A stretch of DNA of 17,348 bases, taken from HGM04593 sp045630965 (lineage in GTDB: Bacteria; Bacteroidota; Bacteroidia; Bacteroidales; Bacteroidaceae). Where the stretch lies: assembly GCA_045630965.1 (NCBI GenBank), contig JAZQTU010000034.1:1-17348 (forward strand). Direction: 5' to 3'. The stretch's first letter is position 1, and each line of letters starts with the position of its first letter. Shown in pieces: positions 7,101 through 13,789 of this stretch. Below the pieces are notes generated by a model that was given only the letters and a program-made list of their open reading frames with translations, ran no database searches and was not told where the DNA came from. Made by a program: the position numbers and the translations under genes.

Positions 7101-8429
7101 GTGGAAAATAACAAAAAACTATTTATAGAGACATACGGTTGCCAGATGAACGTAGCTGACAGCGAAGTCATCGGTTCAATACTCGAAGTTGCTGGTTACA
7201 GTGTTTGTAACGAGATAAAGGATGCCGACCTGATTCTTCTCAACACATGTTCTATCAGAGACAATGCCGAGCAGAAGATTTACGGACGCTTGGACCAATT
7301 GAATGCCATGAGAAGAGGCAAGGATACACTTATCGGCGTTGTAGGATGCATGGCTGAACGCGTAAAGGAAGAGCTTATAAGCAATTACAAAGTCAACATC
7401 GTTGCAGGCCCTGATACATACCTTTCATTGCCGGAACTCATCGCTCAGGCAGAACTTGGCCACCCGGCAATGAATATAGAGCTATCAACCACAGAAACTT
7501 ACCATGACGTGATACCGTTACGCATATGCAGCGGTAAGGTTTCGGGCTACATCTCAATCATGAGAGGATGCAACAACTTCTGCCATTACTGTGTTGTCCC
7601 TTACACAAGAGGACGCGAAAGGAGCAGAGACATAACCAGCATACTCAATGAAGCGAGCGACCTTGTTGCAAAGGGATTCAAAGAGATTATACTGCTCGGA
7701 CAGAATGTGAATTCATATAATTTTGAAGAGAATGACGGCACAATCATCACATTCCCCGAGTTATTGCGCCGCGTTGCACGCCATGCCCCTCAGACACGCA
7801 TACGCTTCACGACATCACACCCTAAGGATATGAGCGACGAGACTCTGCGAGTCATTGCCGAAGAACCGAATGTATGCAAGAGCATACACTTACCTGTACA
7901 AAGCGGCAGCAACAACATGCTGAAGACAATGAACCGCAAATACACCAGAGAATGGTATCTTGACAGAATTGAAGCAATACGACGCATTGTCCCCGACTGC
8001 GGACTCTCAACCGACATCATAGCCGGATACTGTGGCGAAACCGAAGAGGACCACAAGGAGACATTGTCATTGATGAGATACTGCTCGTACGACGCAGCCT
8101 TCATGTTCAAGTACTCAGAGCGCCCGGGCACCTTTGCCAGCCGTCATTTCAAGGATGACATTGAAGAGAGCGAGAAGGTCAGACGACTGAACGAAATAAT
8201 CGCACTGCAACAGGAGTGTTCGGCAGCGAACAACAAGAAGTGCATAGGAGAAACATACGAAGTGCTGATTGAAGGCATTTCAAAACGTTCAAAAGAACAG
8301 TTCTATGGCAGAACAGAGCAGAACCGTACAGCGGTTTTCGACCGTAAGGGGTACAAAATAGGAGATTTTGTAAAAGTAAAAATTTACGACAGTACAGCAG
8401 CGACGCTACTTGGTGAAATCGTCGATTGA
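7101..8429 (+). CDS. miaB: tRNA-2-methylthio-N6-dimethylallyladenosine synthase MiaB
   Basis: Radical SAM methylthiotransferase that adds a methylthio group to isopentenyl-adenosine 37 of tRNAs reading UNN codons. 442 residues from a GTG start. The N-terminal UPF0004 domain supplies three cluster cysteines, C14 (TYGCQMN), C50 (LNTCSIRDNAEQK) and C83 (GCMAER). The radical SAM cluster motif is C157, C161, C164 (RGCNNFCHYC). A TRAM domain for tRNA binding occupies roughly the last 65 residues. No in-frame ATG lies close upstream; the frame stays open further 5', so a non-ATG start further upstream adding residues to the N terminus is possible, since I recall some Bacteroides homologues having about 16 more. 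Only a weak TATCTTCG box (7066-7073) was found upstream. Stop codon lies inside a long palindrome shared with the convergent PspC gene. Confidence 0.96.
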   Translation: MENNKKLFIETYGCQMNVADSEVIGSILEVAGYSVCNEIKDADLILLNTCSIRDNAEQKIYGRLDQLNAMRRGKDTLIGVVGCMAERVKEELISNYKVNIVAGPDTYLSLPELIAQAELGHPAMNIELSTTETYHDVIPLRICSGKVSGYISIMRGCNNFCHYCVVPYTRGRERSRDITSILNEASDLVAKGFKEIILLGQNVNSYNFEENDGTIITFPELLRRVARHAPQTRIRFTTSHPKDMSDETLRVIAEEPNVCKSIHLPVQSGSNNMLKTMNRKYTREWYLDRIEAIRRIVPDCGLSTDIIAGYCGETEEDHKETLSLMRYCSYDAAFMFKYSERPGTFASRHFKDDIEESEKVRRLNEIIALQQECSAANNKKCIGETYEVLIEGISKRSKEQFYGRTEQNRTAVFDRKGYKIGDFVKVKIYDSTAATLLGEIVD

Positions 8430-8479
8430 TATAAACAGAGCGGTGATGCAATTTGCATCACCGCTCTGTTTATATCAAT
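8425..8479. terminator. Perfect 27-bp-arm palindrome between convergent miaB and PspC gene
   Basis: Arms 8425-8451 and 8453-8479 are perfectly complementary with one central base; the core reads GCGGTGATGCAA. The left arm contains the miaB stop codon TGA (8427-8429) and the right arm ends 6 nt before the stop codon of the leftward gene (8486). It is placed as a bidirectional terminator would be. Neither side has a clear U tract, so it may instead be a 3'-end protecting or RNase III-processed hairpin. Confidence 0.75.
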
Positions 8480-8485
8480 GAAAAA

Positions 8486-8716
8486 TCATTTTCCGAGACG
8501 ATCTTTCATACGCTCCTCATAGCTTTTTTTCATATTAGAAGAATCGGGCATCAACAGACACAATATCAGATAGAAGATAACCGGACTGCCAAGACCTACC
8601 AAAATCATCACCAACCATACAAGACGCACCATGCGAGCGTCCCAACCAAAGTATTCAGCGATACCGCCGCAAACACCAGCTATAACCTTATCTTTTGAAC
8701 GAAGCAACTTACTCAT
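8486..8716 (-). CDS. Small PspC domain membrane protein
   Basis: 76 residues from the chosen start at 8716 (MSKLLRSKDK). A longer frame from 8854 crosses the promoter box at 8757-8764 and has no family resemblance. The PspC signature is VIAGVCGGIAEYFGWD (12-27), followed by a hydrophobic stretch (about 31-57: VRLVWLVMILVGLGSPVIF and onward) and a charged tail. PspC proteins are inner-membrane components linked to phage-shock or envelope-stress responses; stand-alone PspC genes are common in Bacteroidetes and their exact role there is unsettled. The gene is monocistronic, convergent with miaB and divergent from ftsX. Confidence 0.9.
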   Translation of the reverse strand: MSKLLRSKDKVIAGVCGGIAEYFGWDARMVRLVWLVMILVGLGSPVIFYLILCLLMPDSSNMKKSYEERMKDRLGK

Positions 8717-8756
8717 GATTTTTACTTTTTTATAGACGTAATAATATTGACTTATA

Positions 8757-8764
8757 CAAAGGTA
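8757..8764 (-). promoter_or_regulatory. -7 box of the PspC gene promoter
   Basis: The minus strand reads TACCTTTG, a perfect -7 box. A TTTG occurs upstream (8791-8788) but with a 23-nt spacer, longer than the usual 19-21, so the -33 part is uncertain. The resulting leader before the start at 8716 would be about 34 nt. Confidence 0.5.
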
Positions 8765-8934
8765 GCAATAAACGAGCAAAACAACATCAAACCTGCTTAA
8801 ATATTTTACAACAACAGTAGGCTTTATTGGTAACATATGCCAAAAATCACTCATTGAAATGTTAAAAAATGCTATAAAACCTGCTTTTTTGAGTTAAAAT
8901 CAAAAAGTCGAGTACAAAATCACCTATTATGGTG

Positions 8935-8942
8935 TATTTTTG
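8935..8942 (+). promoter_or_regulatory. -7 box upstream of ftsX, with adjacent inverted repeat
   Basis: TATTTTTG fits TAnnTTTG. No TTTG was found at the right distance upstream. Directly before it lies CACC-TATTAT-GGTG (8921-8934), a 4-bp inverted repeat in the spacer position, which could be an operator or chance. The position rules out the upstream ATG at 8929 as the ftsX start. Confidence 0.4.
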
Positions 8943-8961
8943 TAGCAAATTATGGGGGAGT

Positions 8962-9870
8962 ATGCCTAAAAAAGAACAAAAGCATCTGCCATATATCATA
9001 AACTATAAAATGAAAAAGAGATTTTTTAAGGTCCAGACTATAAGTGTATACATAAGCACAACCCTCGTATTGCTGCTGCTTGGCACAATGGGAATCCTCT
9101 TCATTGGCGCAATGTCACTTTCCAAGAATATCAAGGAGAATTTGTCTGTTACAGTCATTCTCAGCAACAAGTTGGAAGAAAGTGAGATTTCACAATTGAA
9201 GAAAAGCATTGAAAACGACAAACGAGTACTCAAGAGTACATATATTTCTAGGGAACAGGCTCTTGAAGAGGAAACCAAAGCACTGAAGACCAACCCTGTT
9301 GACGTTTTGGGTTACAACCCATATGAGGCTTCGATAGAACTGACACTCAAACCAGAATATTCCAGCGCAGAAGAGCTTGAGAATTTCGAGCAGATTCTAA
9401 TAAAGAAAGTCGGTATTAAAGAGGTGCTGTACCAAAAGGACCTTGTAAACACAATCAACGAAAACATACAAAGGGCAGGATTGATGCTTTTGGCATTATT
9501 GGCGATGCTTACACTGATATCATGGTCCCTCATAGGCAACCTTGTAAGATTGTCGATATATTCAAAACGTTTTCTGCTCCACACTATGAAGCTCGTAGGC
9601 GCAACATGGGGTTTCATATGTAGACCATTCATTTTCAGGAATATGTGGATAGGATTCTTTTCTGGAATAATTGCAAATGGTATATTGGCTACGGGATTAT
9701 ACTTTTTGGGACAGAACGAGCCGGAAATCATCACGATGTTACCGACAACAGGTCTGGCAACTGTAGCTGCAGGGGTCATGCTGTTCGGTATGACAATATG
9801 CATGCTTTGCGCGTTCTTATCGGTACTCCGCTTCTTGCGAATGCGCAAAAACGACTTGTATTTCATATAA
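8962..9870 (+). CDS. ftsX: Cell division protein FtsX
   Basis: FtsX is the membrane part of the FtsEX complex, an ABC-transporter-like machine that activates peptidoglycan hydrolases during division. 302 residues from the ATG at 8962. Layout: short basic N terminus, first membrane helix (about 29-52, with STTLVLLLLG), an extracytoplasmic domain (about 53-165), then three further hydrophobic segments with a KRFLLHTMKLVGA loop typical of FtsX, and a basic C terminus. An alternative start at 9010 (MKKRFFKVQT) has an A-rich upstream sequence and fits the length of some relatives; the choice is open. It heads a rightward block; the next gene begins 12 nt later. ftsE is not in the window, as is usual where ftsX stands apart in Bacteroidetes. 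Confidence 0.9.
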   Translation: MPKKEQKHLPYIINYKMKKRFFKVQTISVYISTTLVLLLLGTMGILFIGAMSLSKNIKENLSVTVILSNKLEESEISQLKKSIENDKRVLKSTYISREQALEEETKALKTNPVDVLGYNPYEASIELTLKPEYSSAEELENFEQILIKKVGIKEVLYQKDLVNTINENIQRAGLMLLALLAMLTLISWSLIGNLVRLSIYSKRFLLHTMKLVGATWGFICRPFIFRNMWIGFFSGIIANGILATGLYFLGQNEPEIITMLPTTGLATVAAGVMLFGMTICMLCAFLSVLRFLRMRKNDLYFI

Positions 9871-9882
9871 AACAGAACAATA

Positions 9883-10116
9883 ATGGATAAATCAAATTTC
9901 GCTTTCGGTAAACAGAACTACATTCTGCTCATCATAGGCATCATTGCAATTGTCTTTGGTTTCATCCTTATGGGTGGCCCCGGATCGACCGAGACACATT
10001 TTGAACCGGACATTTTCAGTTTCAGAAGAATAAAACTGGCACCGGCAATCTGCTTTTTCGGGTTCATATTTGTCATATATGCGATAATGCATAAACCAAG
10101 AAACAATAAAGAATGA
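9883..10116 (+). CDS. DUF3098 two-helix membrane protein
   Basis: 77 residues with two membrane helices (about 12-32 and 53-69), separated by a short loop containing FEPDIFSFRRI, and a basic tail HKPRNNKE. This pattern and the position between ftsX and uppP identify the Bacteroidetes DUF3098 family. Function is unknown; the constant neighbours suggest an envelope or division role. Its stop overlaps the uppP start in an ATGA (10113-10116), a sign of translational coupling. Confidence 0.88.
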   Translation: MDKSNFAFGKQNYILLIIGIIAIVFGFILMGGPGSTETHFEPDIFSFRRIKLAPAICFFGFIFVIYAIMHKPRNNKE

Positions 10117-10961
10117 GTACATTAGAGACAATCATTATAGCCATAGTTGAGGGACTTACCGAATTCCTTCCTGTCTCATCGACCGGGCATATGATCATTA
10201 CCCAGAACCTTTTAGGAATAGAAAGCACAGAATTTGTCAAGGCTTTCACATTCATCATACAGTTTGGCGCAATCCTGTCAGTAGTTGTTCTTTACTGGAA
10301 ACGTTTCTTCAAACTCAACCACACTCCAGCCCCCGAAGGTGCCGGAGCATTCAAGCGTTTCATCCACAAGTATGACTTCTATTGGAAGCTATTTATAGCA
10401 TTCATACCGGCAGCTGTTCTAGGCTTGCTTTTTAATGACATGATAGATGCAATGCTGGAGAGCGTAACCGTTGTAGCAGTCACACTCATACTCGGAGGTG
10501 TATTCATGTTGTTTTGCGACAAGATATTCAACAAGGGCGATGAAAAGAACGAACTTACCGAGAATAGAGCCTTCCTTATCGGTTTGTTCCAATGCATTTC
10601 CATGATACCCGGCGTATCACGTTCTATGGCAACGATTGTCGGAGGTATGGCACAAAAACTGACACGTAAGAAAGCAGCAGAATTCTCTTTCTTCCTTGCC
10701 GTACCAACCATGTTTGCAGCAACGCTGTTCAAGATGCTCAAGATTTTCACAGAACCTGACGGCATGGAAATAATTAGGGACAATGCTGGAACATTGATTA
10801 TTGGCAATGTCGTTGCATTCGTTGTTGCGATGCTTGCAATAAAGTTCTTTATAAACTTTGTTACAAGATATGGTTTCAAGGCATTCGGATGGTACAGAAT
10901 AATTATAGGAGGTATAATACTTGCAATGTTGTTTACAGGACATAATTTAACTATCGCATAA
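10113..10961 (+). CDS. uppP: Undecaprenyl-diphosphatase UppP (BacA)
   Basis: Integral membrane enzyme that dephosphorylates undecaprenyl diphosphate to regenerate the lipid carrier for peptidoglycan and surface glycans; its activity also confers bacitracin tolerance in the family. 282 residues, normal length, strongly hydrophobic. Both signature motifs are present: EGLTEFLPVSSTGHM (13-27), with the catalytic glutamates, and PGVSRS (166-171). The residue after the second motif is M (SMATIVGG) where many homologues have G; I recall the same in Bacteroides. Overlaps DUF3098 by 4 nt and is 5 nt from truB. Confidence 0.97.
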   Translation: MSTLETIIIAIVEGLTEFLPVSSTGHMIITQNLLGIESTEFVKAFTFIIQFGAILSVVVLYWKRFFKLNHTPAPEGAGAFKRFIHKYDFYWKLFIAFIPAAVLGLLFNDMIDAMLESVTVVAVTLILGGVFMLFCDKIFNKGDEKNELTENRAFLIGLFQCISMIPGVSRSMATIVGGMAQKLTRKKAAEFSFFLAVPTMFAATLFKMLKIFTEPDGMEIIRDNAGTLIIGNVVAFVVAMLAIKFFINFVTRYGFKAFGWYRIIIGGIILAMLFTGHNLTIA

Positions 10962-10966
10962 TCACA

Positions 10967-11659
10967 ATGGACTTTGCAGCAGGAGAAATAATACCCGTAT
11001 TCAAGCCATACACCTGGACCTCATTCCAGATTGTAAGCAAGATAAGGTACCAGTTAAGCCGTAAGTATGGAATAAAACGGTTCAAAGTTGGACACGCCGG
11101 AACACTCGACCCCTTGGCGACAGGAGTATTGCTGTTATGCACCGGAAAAGCCACAAAGAAGATTGAAGAACTTCAGAAACATACAAAGGTTTATGAAGCG
11201 GAAATAATGCTTGGAGCAACAACCCCATCATATGACATGGAGCATCCGGTAGACGCGACATATCCTTATGAACATATCACAAGAGAAATGGTCGAGAACG
11301 CTCTGACACAATTCATTGGAGATATCGCTCAACGCCCGCCCCTCTTTTCGGCCTGCAAGGTTGACGGCAAAAGAGCATACGACCTGGCACGCAAAGGGAG
11401 CGACTTACAGCTGGAAGCAAAAACAATACGCATTGATGCAATAGAATTGCTTGAATGCGAATTGCCAAAAATAAAGATTCGTGTCACATGTGGAAAGGGA
11501 ACATATATACGTTCTCTTGCACGCGACATCGGAGAGGCTCTGCAGAGCGGGGCTTACCTTACCGGCCTGACACGAACACAAGTTGGAGAGTATAATATAG
11601 AGAATTGTATAACAATTGACGCCTTCCCGGAATGGCTCGAAAAACAATCAGCGCTATGA
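10967..11659 (+). CDS. truB: tRNA pseudouridine(55) synthase TruB
   Basis: Makes pseudouridine 55 in the T loop of tRNAs. 230 residues. The catalytic aspartate is D48 in GHAGTLDPLATGVL (42-55). Other family motifs: VYKPYTWTSF-like opening (VFKPYTWTSF, 11-20), KVYEAEIMLG (74-83), RPPLFSACKVDGKRAYDLAR and GTYIRSLARDIG. It is the short form and lacks the C-terminal PUA-like domain of the E. coli enzyme, as is usual in this phylum. It lies 5 nt after uppP and 32 nt before the chosen queA start. Confidence 0.96.
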   Translation: MDFAAGEIIPVFKPYTWTSFQIVSKIRYQLSRKYGIKRFKVGHAGTLDPLATGVLLLCTGKATKKIEELQKHTKVYEAEIMLGATTPSYDMEHPVDATYPYEHITREMVENALTQFIGDIAQRPPLFSACKVDGKRAYDLARKGSDLQLEAKTIRIDAIELLECELPKIKIRVTCGKGTYIRSLARDIGEALQSGAYLTGLTRTQVGEYNIENCITIDAFPEWLEKQSAL

Positions 11660-11691
11660 TTGACGAAAATTTTATCATTGGTGGACAACAC

Positions 11692-12750
11692 ATGAAACTG
11701 TCACAGTTCAAGTACAAACTTACTGATGACCGTATTGCACTTTACCCGGCACCATGCCGAGATGAATCACGTTTGCTCGTACTGCACAAGAAAACAGGAG
11801 AGATAGAACATCGCATATTCAAGGAAGTCATTGAATACTTCGATGAGAAGGACATCTTTGTAATGAATGACAGCAAGGTGTTCCCTGCACGCTTGTACGG
11901 CAACAAAGAGAAGACAAATGCAAGAATAGAGGTATTCCTTCTTCGCGAGCTCAATGAAGAATTCCGCCTTTGGGATGTACTTGTTGATCCTGCGCGCAAA
12001 ATACGTATAGGCAACAAGCTCTATTTTGGCGAGGACAATTCAATGGTTGCAGAGGTTATCGACAACACCACATCACGTGGTCGTACATTGCGTTTCCTTT
12101 ACGACGGCCCGCACGATGAGTTCAAGAAAGCATTGTACAATCTTGGAGTGGCACCACTACCGGAGGACTTCAAGCGACTGAGAAACGAAGAGCCAGAGGA
12201 CCTGCAGAATTTCCAGACATACTTCGCCAAGAAAGAGGGTTCTGTAACAGCCTCTTTCGCAGGACTTCATTTTACCAGAGAGTTGATGAAGCGCATGGAG
12301 ATCAGAGGTATTGATACAGCCTTCGTAACAATGCACACCGGTCTCGGATGTTTCCGCGAAATTGACGTTGAGGACCTTACAAAGCACAAAATGGACAGCG
12401 ACCTTATCAATGTTGATACCGAAGCTGTACTGAAGGTCAACAAGGCAAAGGCTGAAGGACGCAGAATTTGCGCAGTAGGAACATCTGTTCAGCGCGTACT
12501 TGAGACCGCAACACTTACAGACGGTATGCTCAAGGAGTACGATGGCTGGACAAGCAAATTCATTTTCCCTGAACACACATTCCAGGTAGCAAACTGCATG
12601 ATTGCCAACTTCTATGCGCCATATTCAACCATGCTCATGCTGACAACAGCCTTCGGTGGATACGACAATGTCATGAATGCATACAATGTGGCACTTAAAG
12701 AGGGTTACAGATTTGGACTGTACGGTGATGCAATGCTCATCATTGACTAA
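11692..12750 (+). CDS. queA: S-adenosylmethionine:tRNA ribosyltransferase-isomerase QueA
   Basis: QueA transfers and isomerises the ribose of SAM onto preQ1-modified tRNA to give epoxyqueuosine at position 34. 352 residues from MKLSQFKYKL, 32 nt after truB; a longer frame from 11632 would overlap truB and lacks conservation. Family blocks are present: YPAPCRDESRLLVL, NDSKVFPARLYG, RIEVFLLREL, DVLVDPARKIRIG, GRTLRFLYDG, DLTKHKMDS, and the end KEGYRFGLYGDAMLI. Several central motifs differ from what I remember as consensus: the usual APTAGLHF reads ASFAGLHF, the HxGLG region reads MHTGLGCF, and the VGTTVxRxLE region reads VGTSVQRVLE. The fold assignment is firm; retained activity is likely but not proven. 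Its stop codon overlaps the folK start by 1 nt. Confidence 0.93.
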   Translation: MKLSQFKYKLTDDRIALYPAPCRDESRLLVLHKKTGEIEHRIFKEVIEYFDEKDIFVMNDSKVFPARLYGNKEKTNARIEVFLLRELNEEFRLWDVLVDPARKIRIGNKLYFGEDNSMVAEVIDNTTSRGRTLRFLYDGPHDEFKKALYNLGVAPLPEDFKRLRNEEPEDLQNFQTYFAKKEGSVTASFAGLHFTRELMKRMEIRGIDTAFVTMHTGLGCFREIDVEDLTKHKMDSDLINVDTEAVLKVNKAKAEGRRICAVGTSVQRVLETATLTDGMLKEYDGWTSKFIFPEHTFQVANCMIANFYAPYSTMLMLTTAFGGYDNVMNAYNVALKEGYRFGLYGDAMLIID

Positions 12751-13232
12751 TGGAAAATAAAACCACAATATATCTTGGGCTTGGCACTAATGTCGGCAAC
12801 AGAGAAGAAAACCTGACGCGGGCGATAGAAGAACTATCGCTCGCGTTGGGCAAATGTATCGCACTGTCATCCTATCACGAAACCGAGCCTTGGGGGTTCA
12901 GCAGCGATAACAGTTTCCTGAACTGTGCAGCAATGTTCATGACCGACAAAACACCTATTGAAGTGCTCAATATTACTGAATCCGTAGAAAAGGCGCTTGG
13001 ACGCACAGTCAAGTCCAGCAACGGTATATACCATGACAGGATAATAGACATTGACATACTGCTTTACGGAGGGCAAATCATAAAAAACGAGAGATTGACT
13101 GTACCTCACCCATTGATGCATGAACGCCTTTTTGTTTTGGCGCCACTTGCCGAAATTGCACCGAAGGCTATTCACCCCGGCTACAGAAAGAATATTGCAC
13201 AGTTATTGAAAGAGCAGAAGGAGAAGGAGTGA
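12750..13232 (+). CDS. folK: 6-hydroxymethyl-7,8-dihydropterin pyrophosphokinase FolK
   Basis: Transfers pyrophosphate from ATP to 6-hydroxymethyl-dihydropterin, a late step before dihydropteroate synthase in folate synthesis. 160 residues, the monofunctional length. Motifs: GLGTNVGNREENL (10-22), the pterin-binding ETEPWG (44-49) and NC (58-59), and the Mg/ATP motif HDRIIDIDILLYG with D100 and D102 as metal ligands; VPHPLMHERLFVLAPL follows. Start and queA stop share one base (TAATG). Last gene of the rightward block. Confidence 0.96.
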   Translation: MENKTTIYLGLGTNVGNREENLTRAIEELSLALGKCIALSSYHETEPWGFSSDNSFLNCAAMFMTDKTPIEVLNITESVEKALGRTVKSSNGIYHDRIIDIDILLYGGQIIKNERLTVPHPLMHERLFVLAPLAEIAPKAIHPGYRKNIAQLLKEQKEKE

Positions 13233-13235
13233 ATA

Positions 13236-13251
13236 TTTCACACTGGTGAAA
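13236..13251 (+). terminator. Possible weak terminator after folK
   Basis: TTTCAC (13236-13241) and GTGAAA (13246-13251) form a 6-bp stem with loop ACTG, 3 nt after the folK stop. There is no U tract, so read-through into the following small gene is possible. Confidence 0.35.
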
Positions 13252-13273
13252 ATGAAGATATTTATACAAACCG

Positions 13274-13304
13274 ATTGATTTTTTATTATTTATATCTATC
13301 TTTG
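13274..13304 (+). promoter_or_regulatory. Promoter of the 54-codon gene
   Basis: ATTG (13274-13277), a spacer of exactly 19 nt and a perfect TATCTTTG (13297-13304). Only one base of the -33 box departs from consensus. Start site expected near 13311, giving a 24-nt leader. Confidence 0.65.
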
Positions 13305-13334
13305 CAAAAGAAAAGAGGATAAACAACACGATAT

Positions 13335-13499
13335 ATGAAAAAGAGCTATATATCACCACTCGCAACAGAGCTAAACATCGAGGCGACAAACATGCTTGCA
13401 GCGTCGTTGAATATTAGCAACAAACCGGTAGATACAACAACACCCGGAGGTCAACTTTCAGGAGGTCACCGCGGACAGTGGGGCAACTTGTGGAACTGA
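13335..13499 (+). CDS. Small 54-residue protein of unknown function
   Basis: A short ATG-to-TGA frame directly downstream of a good promoter. The protein starts MKKSYISPLATELNIE, continues with NMLAASLNISN and ends in a Gly/Trp-rich tail, GGQLSGGHRGQWGNLWN. I recall many Bacteroidales short proteins with a MKKxYxxP start, a conserved MLAxS segment and a variable, Gly- or Asn-rich end, but cannot name a family with confidence. It has no hydrophobic signal peptide or membrane helix. It stands between folK and metK in its own transcription unit; its transcript could also run on into the metK leader. Possible roles (secreted or processed peptide, regulatory peptide) are conjecture. Confidence 0.65.
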   Translation: MKKSYISPLATELNIEATNMLAASLNISNKPVDTTTPGGQLSGGHRGQWGNLWN

Positions 13500-13504
13500 T
13501 AAAT

Positions 13505-13548
13505 CAGTTTCCGGCGACATCGTAGCTTCATTGCGACCGCCAAAACTG
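13505..13548 (+). terminator. Long imperfect hairpin after the small gene
   Basis: CAGTTT (13505-13510) pairs with AAACTG (13543-13548), and GGCG (13513-13516) with CGCC (13538-13541), with a CC/A internal loop and a 21-nt apical region. It begins 6 nt after the small gene's stop codon, where a terminator would be. No U tract follows. Confidence 0.4.
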
Positions 13549-13576
13549 AAAACCAGACAGTAAAAAGATACATACA

Positions 13577-13606
13577 CTGCAGATACGACACAATAAATAT
13601 CTGCAG
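13577..13606 (+). other. 9-bp hairpin in the metK upstream region
   Basis: CTGCAGATA (13577-13585) and TATCTGCAG (13598-13606) are perfect inverted repeats around a 12-nt loop. A smaller hairpin ACACA-ATAA-TGTGT (13621-13634) followed by TTT lies just downstream. They sit before the probable riboswitch; function unknown. Confidence 0.45.
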
Positions 13607-13640
13607 AATTGAAATAACAGACACAATAATGTGTTTTATC

Positions 13641-13692
13641 ATGTGGAGAGATTTGACTTGCTTGCAACCACAGTAAAAAATGCTAAAAGCTC
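13641..13692 (+). promoter_or_regulatory. Probable SAM-II (SAM_alpha) riboswitch in the metK leader
   Basis: The element has the SAM-II plan: a short stem TGTGG (13642-13646) / CCACA (13668-13672), a loop 1 with GATTTGAC (13650-13657) ending in TTGCAA (13662-13667) against the stem, then an A-rich strand and the conserved GCTAAAA (13682-13688). From memory the metX SAM-II reads GAUUUAAC, UUGCAA and GCUAAAAA at the same places, with the same 18-nt distance from GAUUU to the end of UUGCAA. Loop GCTT (13660-13663) can pair with AAGC (13687-13690), a possible pseudoknot helix. SAM-II aptamers bind SAM and repress methionine/SAM genes, and the next gene is metK, 100 nt downstream. The assignment rests on my reading and was not run against a covariance model. 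Confidence 0.7.
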
Positions 13693-13789
13693 TTTCAACG
13701 AGCATAGTAGTGGCATTCTGCCGGCATCAAATCCCATCACATCTTACAAGAATTATTAACCACGCCCCAACAGGGCTAAATTAAAGACT
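13693..13789 (+). other. Remainder of the metK leader (possible expression platform)
   Basis: Structures seen: GCTC (13689-13692) / GAGC (13700-13703); a competing ATGCT (13680-13684) / AGCAT (13701-13705) that would consume the conserved GCTAAAA strand; GGCA-TTC-TGCC (13712-13722); TCAAATC (13727-13733), complementary to the aptamer's GATTTGA (13650-13656); and GCCC-CAACA-GGGC (13764-13776) 13 nt before the metK start. No classic U-tracted terminator and no Shine-Dalgarno sequence were seen. Confidence 0.4.

Noticed and set aside
8179..8698. Two reading frames on opposite strands (8179-8451 minus, 8453-8698 plus) that begin with the same residues MHHRSVYIN
   Set aside because: Both begin in the arms of the palindrome at 8425-8479, so the identical starts are a symmetry artefact; the frames are antisense to miaB and the PspC gene and resemble nothing.
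8789..8886. Direct repeat AAACCTGCTT at 8789-8798 and 8877-8886
   Set aside because: Ten bases in an AT-rich intergenic stretch; likely chance, with no link to the promoter boxes.
13466..13705. Minus-strand 79-residue frame with a hydrophobic middle (HIIVSVISILQIFIVSYL)
   Set aside because: Antisense to the end of the small gene and to the probable riboswitch, with no promoter box upstream; hydrophobicity follows from the A-rich complement. A small membrane protein is not excluded but is not supported.
13764..13776. GCCC-CAACA-GGGC hairpin as a metK terminator
   Set aside because: Only 4 bp, no U tract, and 13 nt before the start codon; mentioned only as leader structure.
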